Notes: generated by a model not told the origin, from the letters alone. Shown: positions 1 through 9,775, numbered from the stretch's first letter. The stretch: 22,930 nt of DNA from Ophiothrix spiculata (GCA_000969725.1 JXSR01S009060.1), one strand, 5' to 3'. Program-made: numbers and translations.

Positions 1-142
1 ACTCATGAGGGAAATGAGAAATGTTAGTACGGCCTAGTCTTGGCTGTGCACAACCTACAGGCTTCATGAAGACCATCTGTCCCAGAGAGTGGTCCAACTC
101 ATCGTTCATGGAAATTGCTGTTTGTGGGTTCTGTCTTTTGGC
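1..142 (-). CDS. Partial exon 2 of receptor copy C (start of cytoplasmic part), runs off the left edge
   Basis: On the minus strand a pyrimidine-rich tract ends in AG at 144-143. It is followed by an open frame that starts AKRQNPQTAIS and stays open for 47 codons to the window edge. The intron end and first 11 codons match exon 2 of copy A (AKRQNQHTAIS at 11254) and copy B (AKRQNPDATIS at 22588). The entry phase is 0, which fits the phase-0 donor of the Ig exon at 4684. After these residues the sequence diverges from A and B (MNDELDHSLGQ and onward), and no ZU5 sequence appears before the edge. The copy may have a longer linker, or the region may have been replaced. By position it is the downstream exon of the Ig exon at 5853-4684. 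The homology of the acceptor and N-terminus is seen directly. That a ZU5-Death region follows outside the window is inference. Confidence 0.6.
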
Positions 143-233
143 CTATCAAGAAATAAGAATAAGCATATGATTAGAGTATAAGTCCAAATACGTCATGGAC
201 CCAAGTTCACTATGATCACAAAATTGCTGCCAT

Positions 234-310
234 GGCAGCGCCTGCTTAGTGGCTTGACATAGTGATAATTGGATCGGGAAGTAGGAGGTCCCAGGTTCAA
301 AACCAGGTGA
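234..310 (+). repeat. tRNA-derived SINE fragment or tRNA-like pseudogene
   Basis: A B-box-like GGTTCAAAACC lies at 294-304 and an A-box-like TGCTTAGTGG at 243-252, about the right distance apart for an RNA polymerase III internal promoter. The T-arm would have one mismatch in five pairs, and no full cloverleaf can be drawn. This suggests the head of a tRNA-derived SINE, not a working tRNA. It lies in the presumed intron just upstream of the copy C exon 2 acceptor, on the opposite strand. Confidence 0.45.
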
Positions 311-1009
311 TTTTTGACTTGCAGATTTCCAAGGAGATTTTAAACAAAGAAGTGGTAAAAAGTCTAACCAGATCAGATCTTATCTAATTCAATCATACAT
401 TGGATATAGTGTTAGGTAATATTGGATTTAGTGTTAGGTAATTTAGATTGTTGTTTCACATTGCAAATTATATGCTATGTATATTTGAACTTTGTGATTT
501 GAAATCAATATGCTGCTATACAACCCGGGGAGAATATCAATACTGTGAGATGCACCTCGTACCATTCAAAATCAATTTAAGCCTTCCCTCACTCAATGGT
601 CATGTGCTTTATAGAGTCACCCATACACCTGTATTTTCTGTCACTATTGAGACCCACAATTAAAATCCATTATCCATCAGATTTTGTATCACAGCTAAAT
701 ATATTTTCCTTGACCAATGATGTTGAATTTTGTGTTTTAGTAAGATTTGTGGTTGAATATTTAATTTTGGAAGTTGTTACAGTTCAAAAATGCCACAAAA
801 GGTCCTTTAATGGCAGTAGTAATGTTGACTTAGAATCAATCTAACTTTAAACCTTGAAATCTTTGAATGTATGGACCAGTTTTTGATCTGTCACCCGTAG
901 ACCCCTATTTTGTGGTTGGTTCTGTCACCTGAGGTGCTTGGTGGCACACATTTCGACACTAATAATATAAGTGCCCCTAGGCATTGTTATCATGCTTTAA
1001 TAATCATTA
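311..1009. other. Non-coding AT-rich intron sequence with a small tandem duplication
   Basis: No coding region was recognised; the small open frames here have no recognisable motifs. A 22-bp unit is repeated twice in tandem at 400-443 (TTGGATATAGTGTTAGGTAA, then the same with one change). The stretch lies in the presumed intron between copy C exons 1 and 2. Confidence 0.5.
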
Positions 1010-1056
1010 AGGCTCTGTTACACATCACTGTATAGAGCCTAAACATACAAATAAGG
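1010..1056 (+). repeat. Diverged end of a Harbinger-like MITE (related to 12753-13317)
   Basis: The stretch AGGCTCTGTTACACATCACT, continuing into GTATAGAGCC and AAACATAC, aligns base for base with the left end of the element at 12753 with scattered changes. No matching right end is present nearby, so it is a truncated, older relative. The foldback at 1053-1356 abuts it. Confidence 0.5.
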
Positions 1057-1356
1057 CCAAAGAAAAAGGACTCTGTCTCAGCTTCCTTAGGCCAAAACCC
1101 CTGAAAAAACAAACGCGTAGCACGTTTGTTTGTTTTTAGTCAAAAAGGCTATGCTGACGCGGAAATCTTTTTTTTTTATTACGTTTTTAGGTCACTATTT
1201 TTTTTCTGCTGCTTCCCGGCCAAATTTTTTCCCCTAATTTATCTATCAATGTAAGAAAAAAATTAAAAAGCAAAAAATCTCCTGAAAACCTAAAATTCAA
1301 ATTTTTAACCCTCTGCGCGCGGGAAGCTGAGACAGAGTTCTTTTTTTCTTTGGCCC
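1053..1356. repeat. Foldback element with ~35-bp inverted arms
   Basis: The left arm at 1053-1087 (GGCCAAAGAAAAAGGACTCT, then GTCTCAGCTTCC) is the reverse complement of the right arm at 1320-1356, apart from small A/T length differences. Inside the loop a smaller hairpin (AAAACAAACG ... CGTTTGTTTG) lies near 1105-1135. No clear target-site duplication was found next to the arms. It is probably a MITE or foldback transposon of uncertain superfamily. Confidence 0.55.
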
Positions 1357-1576
1357 AATGTACAAAAGTTTCCATATGCATAGCCAGGATTGCGCGGGAT
1401 GCGCAATAAATCCTAGTCCAAAACGGCAACAGGTCCAGGGGTCGCTAGGGGCACCTGCCTATATCGAACGGGTCGCCAAATGTATTATTAGCAGTAGTTA
1501 GATTACTGCGCCCTTTTTTCTTCGTTTTCCCATTGTTTTTCTTTCTTTCTTCTTAATCTCATGTTTTTTTGTTGTA

Positions 1577-1640
1577 GCCCCTGGGGTGCGCGCGCCCCTT
1601 CCGCACCCCCTGGTGCGCGCGCCCCTTCCGCACCCCCTGG
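1577..1640 (+). repeat. GC-rich tandem duplication in AT-rich surroundings
   Basis: A unit of about 26 bp built from GTGCGCGCGCCCCTTCCGCA and a run of C occurs twice in tandem. It has alternating GC and several CpG in otherwise AT-rich DNA. No function can be assigned. Confidence 0.6.
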
Positions 1641-1872
1641 TTACGCCAATGGTTTCACATACTGATTAAACATATACATAATGGACATAACCGTATGGAT
1701 AGCGTATTGCACGTAGTACTACAGAACACATAAAGAAGAACAATGTATTAAACAAAACAATAGTTGGATTAAGTATGTCAGGCCTTCGTTTTGCTCTATA
1801 CAGAGCCCTCACATTGTAACTTCTCAAAATTTGTATGACCTTTTGTTTGAATTATTATTTGCATTATTTTTT

Positions 1873-2640
1873 TTAAATTTGCTACTTAACTCCGATAAAA
1901 CGGAAGTTATTCTGTTGTACTAAACCATGTGTCCAAAAAGTGGATAGTGATGTCATTCAGATTTTGAATTTTAATATTTCTTTTCAGGAATCTGTGAATT
2001 ACCTTGGCATGAGGCTCAATGACTTAATGGTACAGTCCGCACCTACTTGTCTGACAGAGCTACATTATGTTTGGTTAACTCTCTGGTCACTTCTTGCATA
2101 GATTTCTGTAATTCTGTTTTATCTGGCATCAATACTGATCAACTTAACCAGCTTCAACTTGTTCAAAATTGCGCTGCGCGTTTTATCGCCTAAAATAAGA
2201 CCATGTTACTCCCATCATCAAAGAGCTTCATTGGTTACCAGTCAATTTCTGAATCAAATTCAAATTAATTGTTTTAGCCTTCCTAACCCTTCCACCCAAT
2301 CGGTTTTATGCACATACCATGCCAACCGCACCTTGCATTCAGGTTCTCAAAAGATTTTCAAAGTTTCTCATACTGATCTCAAATATGCCAGCAAGTATTC
2401 CTTTTGACTTCAATGTCCCCACTTTTTGGAATTCTCTCCCTAATAACATTTGCAAAATTTCTTCCCTCAACCATTTTAAAGCAGAGATAAAAACTTCTCT
2501 TTTGCCAGACAGTTGCTGATTCCTAATTTGTCATCTTTTGTGCTTGTTCTTTGTCTTTTTTGTTTTCACACACTCTTAGATCCTTTTAGATGACTTTCGC
2601 ACATTACAAGAACGGTTTATTATTATTACTATTTTTAATA
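1873..2640 (+). pseudogene. CR1/L2-like LINE 3' end, reverse transcriptase C-terminus, broken
   Basis: Across three frames the plus strand reads LNSDKTEVILL (about 1885-1917), YLGMRLND (about 2002), TYLSDRATLCLVNSLVTSCI then DFCNSVLSG (2042-2130), QLNQLQLVQNCAARFI, KELHWLPV (in pieces), and FDFNVPTFWNSLPNNI followed by a short SLNHFKAEIKTSLL tail. These are the expected ordered landmarks of the thumb and C-terminal region of CR1/L2-type LINE reverse transcriptase (LNxDKTEVL, YLGV, YCNSLLxGL, LQxVQNxAARL, LHWLPV, WNSLP). Stops, frameshifts and a missing block between YLG and TYLSDRA show a dead copy. The tail ends in a TTATTATTACT-type microsatellite near 2620-2640, as expected for a LINE 3' end. 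The upstream part of the element is absent. Confidence 0.85.
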
Positions 2641-2887
2641 CAAATTATTTGTAAAAAAAATGATATGTTTTAGAAAGTTGAAGTCTGAACTCTTTAAGAA
2701 AACAAAATTTCAGTTTCTTTCAACAGTGACTTGTCACTGGTGAATACTGTTGGTGTTGACAATAGAGATACCATCACAAAAAGAAATCCGGAGGTAAATT
2801 TTCTGATCAGGAGATCTTGGTGGCCATTCTTTGATGCATTACCTTAGGTAGGCGCTCATTATTGGAAATTTGCTTCTTCTTATGATA

Positions 2888-3273
2888 TTATACTGTTCCC
2901 TTGTTGTGTGAAGAAAATTGGACCAATGATTTTTTTCCATTTCCATATAAATTAACCAAAATTCTTTTTCCTGTTATTGCTTTGATTAATATTAGGTGAT
3001 AGATGCTGTTCAAAATTAATTGGTGAATATTCCCTTGCTGTCTATTGTCATGGAGGTTTACTGGATTACCATCATCATAAAGTTCTTCATAGTTTTCTTT
3101 CCATGGCTCGTTTACAGCATCTTGATCAGTTAGCACCCTTCCATCTTTATCTTTGATAGTTTGCATTATGATGGCAGTATTTTGGTGAGGTTTTTTTAAT
3201 AGTAGCATATCTTTGGATTTGGTGGGCTGATGAGAATTTTCTACATCTTTGCACAGTTTCTGGATCCACTAGT
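2888..3273 (-). pseudogene. LINE fragment (linker between endonuclease and reverse transcriptase)
   Basis: On the minus strand from 3273 the frame reads WIQKLCKDVENSHQPTKSKD, then IKDKDGRVLTDQDAVNEPWK and ENYEELYDD. The pattern 'I-x-D-K-x-G-x-x-L-T-x-x-x-x-(V/I)-x-x-x-W-x-x-(Y/N)-x-E-x-L-Y' is typical of the region just before the reverse transcriptase of many animal LINEs. A stop codon precedes W. After ELYDD the translation loses recognisable similarity, although the frame stays open to 2888. No start codon, endonuclease or polymerase motif is present. The orientation is opposite to the neighbouring LINE at 1873-2640, so this is a separate insertion. Confidence 0.65.
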
Positions 3274-3569
3274 CTTTGCATCCGTTTGTTTTCCTTTTAA
3301 TTATCTACTGCTACTATAAATACAAATACTTAAAGGTCACTAGCGCATATCTTTTACGTGCACAGTTAAGTGGATGATATTTATAGGTGTTAAATACTGT
3401 TGTTTACCAGATGTGCCATTTAAATATTTAATAGGCGTTTAGCTAAAATCAGATTTTAACTAAACGCATTTTATGTCTAATCAACGTTTATATAAACATC
3501 GTTTGAGAATACAGCCCTCGGTGTGCTTGATGCTGTTATTAACCCATTTTGACCCATCTTAGCGCTATA
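3274..3569. other. Non-coding, nothing recognised except a small hairpin
   Basis: A modest inverted pair, GCGTTTAG and CTAAACGC, lies at about 3434-3470. No coding sequence or known repeat was recognised. Confidence 0.4.
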
Positions 3570-3940
3570 AAACATACTTTGGCGGCTATTTCCGTACGAG
3601 TGCCATTTTAAACATGATATTCATAACATCATAATTAGGGAACAAATGATCTTGTTGTAGCCCTAAATATCATTTTCTGTCAATTGATATGATAGTTGGC
3701 ATTTTAAAGGGGTTTTTTTGTCAATATTAGTTAAATATACAATTTTGGCGGCCAGTTTGATGGTCATTTTTGAATTTTTGAATCATGCATATCATATCAT
3801 TTTGATCCAAATAAGCTTGTTATAGCTCCAAAAGCAGTTTTACTATGAAAAGTTTTGACATACAGTAGTTTATAAGTTGTTTTAAAACTATTTTAATGCA
3901 AATATAGGATTTTGGCACCCATTTTGGACGCCGTCTTGAA
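3570..3940 (+). repeat. Diverged tandem repeat, period about 166 bp
   Basis: TTTGGCGGC-type landmarks recur at about 3581, 3747 and 3914 (spacing 166 and 167). Between them, matching segments recur in the same order: CATATCATATCATTTTGAT-like, then CTTGTTGTAGCCC (about 3651) and CTTGTTATAGCTCC (about 3817). The units are well diverged. It is non-coding. Confidence 0.6.
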
Positions 3941-4059
3941 TATCGCTAGAGCATCGGGCAATTTACTTTGTTAACATCTCATGTGTTTTAGCACAATCAA
4001 ATGAAGCTAAGTAGTTGATTTGTCTGGATACTCGCACTGTAGACACTTGACTATATTTG

Positions 4060-4475
4060 GATCAGTCAGCATCTCAGCATCATTTCAACAAGAGAAAAAT
4101 GTTGTTTTTGACAATTTTAACTTTTTACCAAAAATAACATTTTTGGTAAAACTGTGCAGCAAATTTCTAAAAAAAAAAATGAATTTTAGGTCAAATCAAA
4201 TGCTATTTTTGAAATCAGCATCACGTTTTACATAAAAACAGGAGCAAAATACATTTTTACAAATTTTTGGTAAAAACAGCATTTATGGTCAAAAAATACA
4301 AATTTCTCACATTTTAGGTTGATCTAAATGCTATTTTGGAAATCAACATCACTTTTTACACAGGAAAACACTATTTTTACTTGCAAATACAATTTTTTTT
4401 GAAAATTTGGGTCAAAAAGACATTTATACAATCAATAAGAGTGTTTTTTGGAATCAGCACAACATTTTACATATG
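4060..4475 (+). repeat. Diverged AT-rich tandem repeat, period about 110-130 bp, about 3.5 units
   Basis: A segment containing GAAATCAGCATCAC and TTTTACA recurs at about 4211, 4339 and 4450, with a weaker copy at about 4083. TTTTAGGT recurs at 4184 and 4312, and TTTTTGGTAAAA at about 4140 and 4264. This lies just downstream of the copy C exon 1 donor, inside the presumed intron. It is satellite-like, with no coding content. Confidence 0.6.
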
Positions 4476-4683
4476 AAAAGCTTTTCAAACCTATGCTATC
4501 CAATTCTGATTAAAGCCACCTATCTCCTAGGGGCAGGCGCTGTCTGGCAACGATTCAGTGCTTACATATATCTCCCATCTATGGTGTTATCGGACCATTT
4601 TGTAATGTAATACAATATTATTTTTAATACTTAACGTCTATTAGTACACCCTTTACAATTTCAGAAAAAATGAATGTACAAAC

Positions 4684-5853
4684 CTTTGATCTTGATACTT
4701 TCAGAATCACTACAGTCATTACAGATACCACAAGTAACACTGATATCAAAATTATCGCTATTGATATTATAGGAAAGAGAAACAATCTGCTAGCGCAAAC
4801 TCCCGGACATTGATAATCCAAATATGTGCATTCTGTTGTGTGTATGAAGTGAGCATCCTTGCCATTTACATCATCATCATCCTTGTTTTCTACAATATCG
4901 TACAGATTAGCAGAGCAGCAGATTTTGACATTGTGTTCAAAGCGAGACAAGTTTTTAAGTACTAATTTATTGGCCAATGAACTTTCAACAAAGGAAGAAT
5001 TTATTTGAGGATTTAACTCCCATCCCCAAGTGACAGGGAAGTCAACAGGGAATGATAGATGACAACTTATATTTATTTCAATTTTCTCTTCGCAACCGAA
5101 GAATTCTGCATATGTGCAGGTTGTGTTAAGTAATACAGAAGGCAGGATGACATCAAGGTATATAGAGCACTTTCCATATGTTGAATTCCCTCTTAAGACT
5201 TGACATGTGTAGACATCATGTCTATCTGAAGCTTTTAAACTTAGTGTGAGATTTGAAGTCATTGTGTTGTTCGATATGGAGACAACTTCTTTTCTTGTTG
5301 CAATAAACTCATTTGTGTTTGCATTTGTCCATGATATGGAAGCATAAGGATCTGCAAATTGAGAAATACATGTAAGAGTAACTTCTTCACCAATATTTGC
5401 TTGCACAATTTTAGCAGGAAGGCATATTGGTTGTTTGTTTAATGGATGGTAGTCCTGTGTGTGTATCTGTGTTATATTGCTACAGCAGGTTGTAGGAAAT
5501 TGATTATGATCTCCGAGGAAGCAGCCGCTACAACATTGGTAAGCTCCATTGTCAGATGTTGATGATTGGATGATGCTGATATTAAGAGTGTGTCTATCTG
5601 AAGAAATTTCAATAGTATTGTTCAGCTTATCAAAGATATGTGTTTTATTTGCAAAGAGAGTTCCATTTCTAAACAGCAGCATGTCATCATTTGTTGATAA
5701 TATTCCGCTGCTGCAAGAGATAAATAGTGCTTTGCTACCATTTTCATAGTCCACTTGTCTGGAATCAAGTTGAATGTCAAAACAGACACAAATCAGAGCA
5801 ACCTGTGAAATAAGCACAGCATAGGCAAGCAACTTGTTTGTATATAATGCCAT
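4684..5853 (-). CDS. Copy C exon 1: signal peptide, three Ig-like domains, transmembrane helix
   Basis: One uninterrupted 390-codon exon. It starts at the ATG at 5853, whose N-terminus MALYTNKLLAYAVLISQVAL is a good signal peptide and matches two paralogous exons. Ig-like 1 spans about residues 30-115 (C47; DNGAYQC at 102-107). Ig-like 2 spans about 145-235 (C162, W175, DVYTC ending at C217). Ig-like 3 spans about 240-318 (C264, W276, C312/C313). An acidic spacer (DDDD at 325-328), a juxtamembrane C342-x6-C349-P and a helix at about 357-384 follow, then KVSRSK. There are many N-x-S/T sites. The exon ends AAAG|GTTTGT at 4684 in phase 0; reading on would give only 19 more codons. It should splice to the acceptor at 142, giving a type I receptor with an intracellular ZU5-Death part. 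Encoding all three Ig domains in one exon is unusual for animal Ig genes. The ligand is unknown. Domain calls come from motif spacing, and Ig 1 and 3 are less certain than Ig 2. Confidence 0.85.
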
Positions 5854-5985
5854 GATTCCAATAAAGATTAGTCCATTTCTTCAATGATACCAGTTGATTT
5901 TATTCTAATCTAAAGGAAAATACTTCTTGAGTAGTAAAATGTCTGAGAAATTGTGCATGAAATTAATTTGGTTGTCATCAGGAAG
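5854..5985 (-). promoter_or_regulatory. Homologous 5' flank of copy C exon 1
   Basis: The sequence just upstream of the ATG (AATCTTTATTGGAATCATGG read on the minus strand, with an upstream TTCTTCAATGATACC on the plus strand) is shared with the flanks of the other two first exons at 12012-12200 and 14351-14540. It was therefore duplicated together with the exon and probably holds 5' UTR and perhaps promoter. No TATA box or initiator could be assigned with confidence. Confidence 0.4.
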
Positions 5986-6095
5986 TAGTGAATCCAGTGG
6001 TGTGTAAACTGGGAAAAACCTGATTTGTCATACATTTGTAAAATCCCAAGCTATTTTTATGTTTTGGGTATAGTTTTTTTTCCTCAACAATACAC

Positions 6096-6227
6096 TAGAA
6101 CTGGTATCGTTCCCCTCGGACCCAGCAACGAGCCCAGGCATCGCGCGAAGCCTGGGCGAGCAACTGTGATAGAGGCTGTTGGACAGGTGATGTTGGACAA
6201 GTGGACAAGGCACTGAAACCAGGGCTA
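6096..6227. mobile_element. 132-bp hAT-type MITE
   Basis: The element is flanked by an exact 8-bp direct repeat CAATACAC (6088-6095 and 6228-6235), the hAT duplication length. Its ends TAGAACTGGTATCG (left) and TAGCCCTGGTTTC (reverse complement of the right) are imperfect inverted repeats. The left end resembles the larger hAT-type element at 21825 (TAGGGCTGGTATCG). A strong GC-rich hairpin lies inside, GCCCAGGC at 6132-6139 and GCCTGGGC at 6150-6157. It encodes no protein. Confidence 0.75.
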
Positions 6228-6235
6228 CAATACAC

Positions 6236-8455
6236 TAACACTTTATTCTGTAGCAAAGATAATGAATGTGAAGGTATTGTTCTATCTGTAGCTGCTCACT
6301 GACACAGAGATTTCTTTGTGAAAGTTGTGAAAATTTGAAACTGTGACTATATCATTGGGTTCAAGCCAAATTGGAAGCACCTTGTATTTTAAAGATAATA
6401 AAACCAATGTCAGGCTGGCTTGATTTCCATGGAAACTAACTGAAATAACAGAATTAAAATGTAATCGTTTGTCAAAAATATAAAACATTGTAGATAATGG
6501 TGCATATGATAGCAAGCGTATTTGGGAATGTAAAATATTTGAAGTTGGGAGATGCACTCTGGAATGGGAATATAACGATTCAACTGCAGGGTGTCTCAAT
6601 AACAACGTAACAAACTTTGAACTTTTTTTCTGAGAACACTGAGCACACTTTTGAGCAAACTTTATGATAATATAATAGAGTGGACCATTGGTTTTTACAT
6701 GATTCTTGTTTCATGTAATTTGGATTTCTTAATCAAAAGTTATTGTACATTTTGCAAAGACCTTAAAAATCTTGATGGTCTGATTTGTTAATCTGTAAAG
6801 ATTCACAATTGGTGACATAATGGAGCACACGTTGATTGTAAATTGCTGAAAACATCATGTGATTAAGAGAAGCATCCCTTGAAATCATTTCATGACTTAC
6901 GGATCCAATATAATGAGGATCGGCGGATATAAAAGCAGGTTGTTGCATCTGGTTGATTCAACCTGTTGCGTCCACTTTACAGGCCAGGTGAATCAATAAC
7001 TTGCTTGAATTCTAAACGTTCTTTGTCTCCCATTTTGTTCTTGGTTTCTGTGAAATACTGGTAAATTCGGGTATTTTGGTTGACATTTTTCATTGCAATA
7101 CTTTTTTTTTTCAACTCTTTTTGGTAGGAACCGTATCCTAAACTACCCGATTGTTTCACCAGCACTATCAGATCCTAGGAATACGAGAGTATCATGAGGA
7201 TGTGTACTTTAATTTGAAAATTTAGATAAGTTTCAGTAAAAGATGAAATATCAGTTAATGTTAGGTTCAGGTTAAGTAAAATTTGTTTGGATTGATTAGC
7301 TGTAATTGCTTGCAGAATACCGTCATATTCTCCTCATTTCACGTTTTGCATTTCTTTAACTGTAAGTCTAATGTCACACATCGGAACAAAGTAGATTTAA
7401 AGGGCTTAAATTCTTAATATCTCTGGGCAGGAGTGGTAAAATAAGACAGGACAAAAACTATATTGTAGAGTAATTTCTCTACTTTTGGAAAACATATTAT
7501 AATGGAGCGGGCCGGTGATGGACACAAAGAGGTTGGCCAGGGAAAACTACATGAAACAATTACAAGACACAGAGACAATAATAAAAGAGCTGTAAACAGA
7601 AAAATATGGTTGTCATCTTCTATTATCACAATTACTGATATTCCGAGTTTAAATTCTAAACAGCCGCTATATTCCAATTGAAAGCTGTCATGTTGCTAAA
7701 TGGACAGTCAACAGTTCACTCAGTAAAAATAACATGAAGCTTACAATTCCATAACTAAAACATACACTGCAAATGCTTTTATGCAGTAACAAATCAGCCA
7801 ATAGGAAGCACCGATAGTAAATTCAAGGTGATGCTAATTGATTGCCATGACTCCAGAACCGACACAAAAATGCGTAGCTAGAGAAAAAGATAGAGACAAT
7901 ATATAATGCAATTAGCACAACAATTTGGATGACACAAACAATTTGGCTCTATTTAACTAAATAGAGAAAGCCTAAAAACACTAGAATTAAGGAATGAGCG
8001 CCCTGAGAAACTGCAAAGACAGCCAAGGAAGGGAAATCCCAGAGTCAAGTTAGAAGTCGAGTCAGTCTGTACAGTGGCAAAAGTGCGTAGATATGTCATC
8101 TTAAGTAACAAAAAGATAAATAACATTTCAAAATAAAGGTAGGGAGGCACCCGTAGGCAAGGGCATTTCAATATATTACTATGATTACATCTTTTAGCAA
8201 CTATATTTGATATCTTTTATTTGCTTGTTGCATTAATATTGGGACAAGCTGTAGTACATGAGACCTGAATTGATGCTACATTATTTTTAATGTACTTTCT
8301 AAATGTACATTCCTTTTGTGTTACTTCATATTAGGATGCCAAAATGGTTAATGAACTTTTAGAAGTTAGGATTTTTATTTATTCACATGGCTTGTCTGTT
8401 GGCAAATAGTTGAATTGGACGAGTCGATATGGTATATTAGTTTCATGCTATGGCA
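6236..8455. other. Intergenic DNA upstream of copy C, no gene recognised
   Basis: Several minus-strand open frames of 60-107 codons occur (6605-6282, 6948-6763, 7165-6977, 7677-7414, 8171-7953). None shows a recognisable domain, convincing start context or homology to the receptor exons. The longest, 6605-6282, begins beside a CAGGGTGTCTCAATAAC string that looks like a mariner-type terminal repeat, but no second end was found. This is best treated as non-coding between the end of copy A and the start of copy C. Confidence 0.5.
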
Positions 8456-8487
8456 ATCTACAGACAACTGATCAGTTGTCTGTAGAT
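8456..8487. repeat. Perfect 32-bp palindrome
   Basis: ATCTACAGACAACTGA is followed directly by its exact reverse complement with no spacer, and the symmetry stops on both sides at 8455 and 8488. The origin is unknown; it may be the junction of two inverted repeat copies or a foldback remnant. Confidence 0.9.
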
Positions 8488-8575
8488 CTCCACATTTTGG
8501 TCCAAAACTGACCTAACCATCATCTTTTACATGAAAATCCACATCTAGAATTGTACACTTTTATATGGATTTACT

Positions 8576-8640
8576 TATCGGTTGCTGAGTTACAAAGCAT
8601 TAAATATTTAAGAAAATAAGGGGTTAACTGTGTCCTTAAT
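8576..8640 (+). repeat. Dispersed repeat, copy 1 (partner at 9250-9315)
   Basis: About 65 bp beginning TATCGGTTGCTGAGTTACAA and including AAGGGGTTAACTGT-like sequence align with 9250-9315 with around 80 percent identity by eye. A shorter upstream match, CTGACCTA, also lines up. Non-coding. Confidence 0.6.
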
Positions 8641-9249
8641 GACTTGTACCCGAGTACACAGGGTGTATCAAAGAGACGTTTACAGTTGTCTCTTTTATGG
8701 GAAAGGAAACAGTTTATCAGCTGTAAACTTTATTACAAGAATGATGAAATTTCAACATTACTAAAAACATACCTCATAGAAGACATTTTGATAGACGCCG
8801 TCTGTCGTCTTTAACTACTTGTGACTTGTGTGGAACAAGTTAAGAAGATACAATAGTACACTGAACTCATAACCTGTATTCATATATCACTATACCTTGT
8901 GTAAATCTTCCAAGTTTATTTACAATTATTTTAGGGTTCAAACAAAACAAAGGTTACAATTTTTAGCCATTTGTGAGAACTTCTGTTACAAACTAGAATT
9001 TGATTTTTATAACCAAGCATGATATAGATTACCTCCCCCAGTATTTGCAATTTCATCTAGGGCTTATATATATATATATTTTTGCAATAAGTTTTAGAAA
9101 GTAAGTTAAAAATCAGAAATTGAAAAATGCATACTAAGACATGTGTTTCCAGATACTAAAAAGTAAAAGAGGTCTCATTTTTACAAAATTTATTAAGGTT
9201 GTCACAAATATATTGGGACAGGAACAATAGTTTTAGAACAAATCTGACC
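8641..9249. other. Non-coding 3' flank of copy A with small hairpins and a TA microsatellite
   Basis: AAAGAGAC and GTCTCTTT form a short hairpin at about 8669-8696. A TATATATATATAT microsatellite lies at about 9066-9080. No coding sequence was recognised. Confidence 0.45.
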
Positions 9250-9315
9250 TATCAGTTGCTGAATAACGAAGCATGAAATATTTCAAAAAATGAGGGGTTG
9301 ACTGTACCCTTCAAT
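9250..9315 (+). repeat. Dispersed repeat, copy 2 (partner at 8576-8640)
   Basis: It begins TATCAGTTGCTGAATAACGA and ends near GGGGTTGACTGTACCCTTCA. It is the same family and orientation as the copy about 674 bp to the left. Confidence 0.6.
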
Positions 9316-9676
9316 TCAGGATATCTCTGAATATATTAATAAACATCTAACGGTATAGATTATGGTAGTTTATCTGTCCAAGAAAGAAAAAAACCACAGT
9401 ATATGCATTGCAGATATATTGCAAGTTACTTCCTCTTCCCTTGGAGAAATTCTGCACTAATGAGCAGATGATCAACTTTCTATCAAACCTTAAGGCAGTA
9501 TCTACAATTTAAAACATATGCAAATACAACTTTTTAGCATGGTAGTGAATTGAAGTGAAATTTTACGTTTATAGGAAGTATCTGCTATGCTTGATAAATG
9601 CACATATTACGTTTTTACTTTGTGGGGCAGATATTACTGTGATGTCAACCTGTGAAGTTCCTCAGGAAGATGGTGA

Positions 9677-9682
9677 TTTAAT
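9677..9682 (-). promoter_or_regulatory. Candidate polyadenylation signal ATTAAA for copy A
   Basis: ATTAAA on the minus strand lies about 95 bases past the copy A stop codon. It is the commonest variant of AATAAA, but such hexamers arise often by chance in AT-rich DNA. Confidence 0.25.
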
Positions 9683-9775
9683 ACAAATATGGGCCCATAA
9701 CTTGAAGCATCTCCCCATTCACCAAATGAAAAATATTAACAGAGTTCACAATTTTACATAAACCAGACAAAATAT

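Noticed and set aside
234-310. Functional tRNA gene
   Set aside because: The A box is imperfect, the T-stem has a mismatch and no complete cloverleaf or acceptor stem can be drawn; a SINE fragment fits better.
3250-3266. GGATCCACTAGT, identical to part of a common cloning-vector polylinker
   Set aside because: It lies in a continuous LINE-like stretch (GGATCCAGAAACTG reads into the WIQKLCK frame on the minus strand), and no other vector sequence surrounds it, so it is coincidence.
5549-5749. Plus-strand open frame opposite the Ig exon
   Set aside because: Antisense shadow of the copy C Ig-domain exon; no independent evidence.
6282-6605. 107-codon minus-strand open frame with a mariner-like CAGGGTGTCTCAATAAC string at its start
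   Set aside because: No second inverted end, no TA duplication and no transposase motif were found, so neither a gene nor an element is supported.
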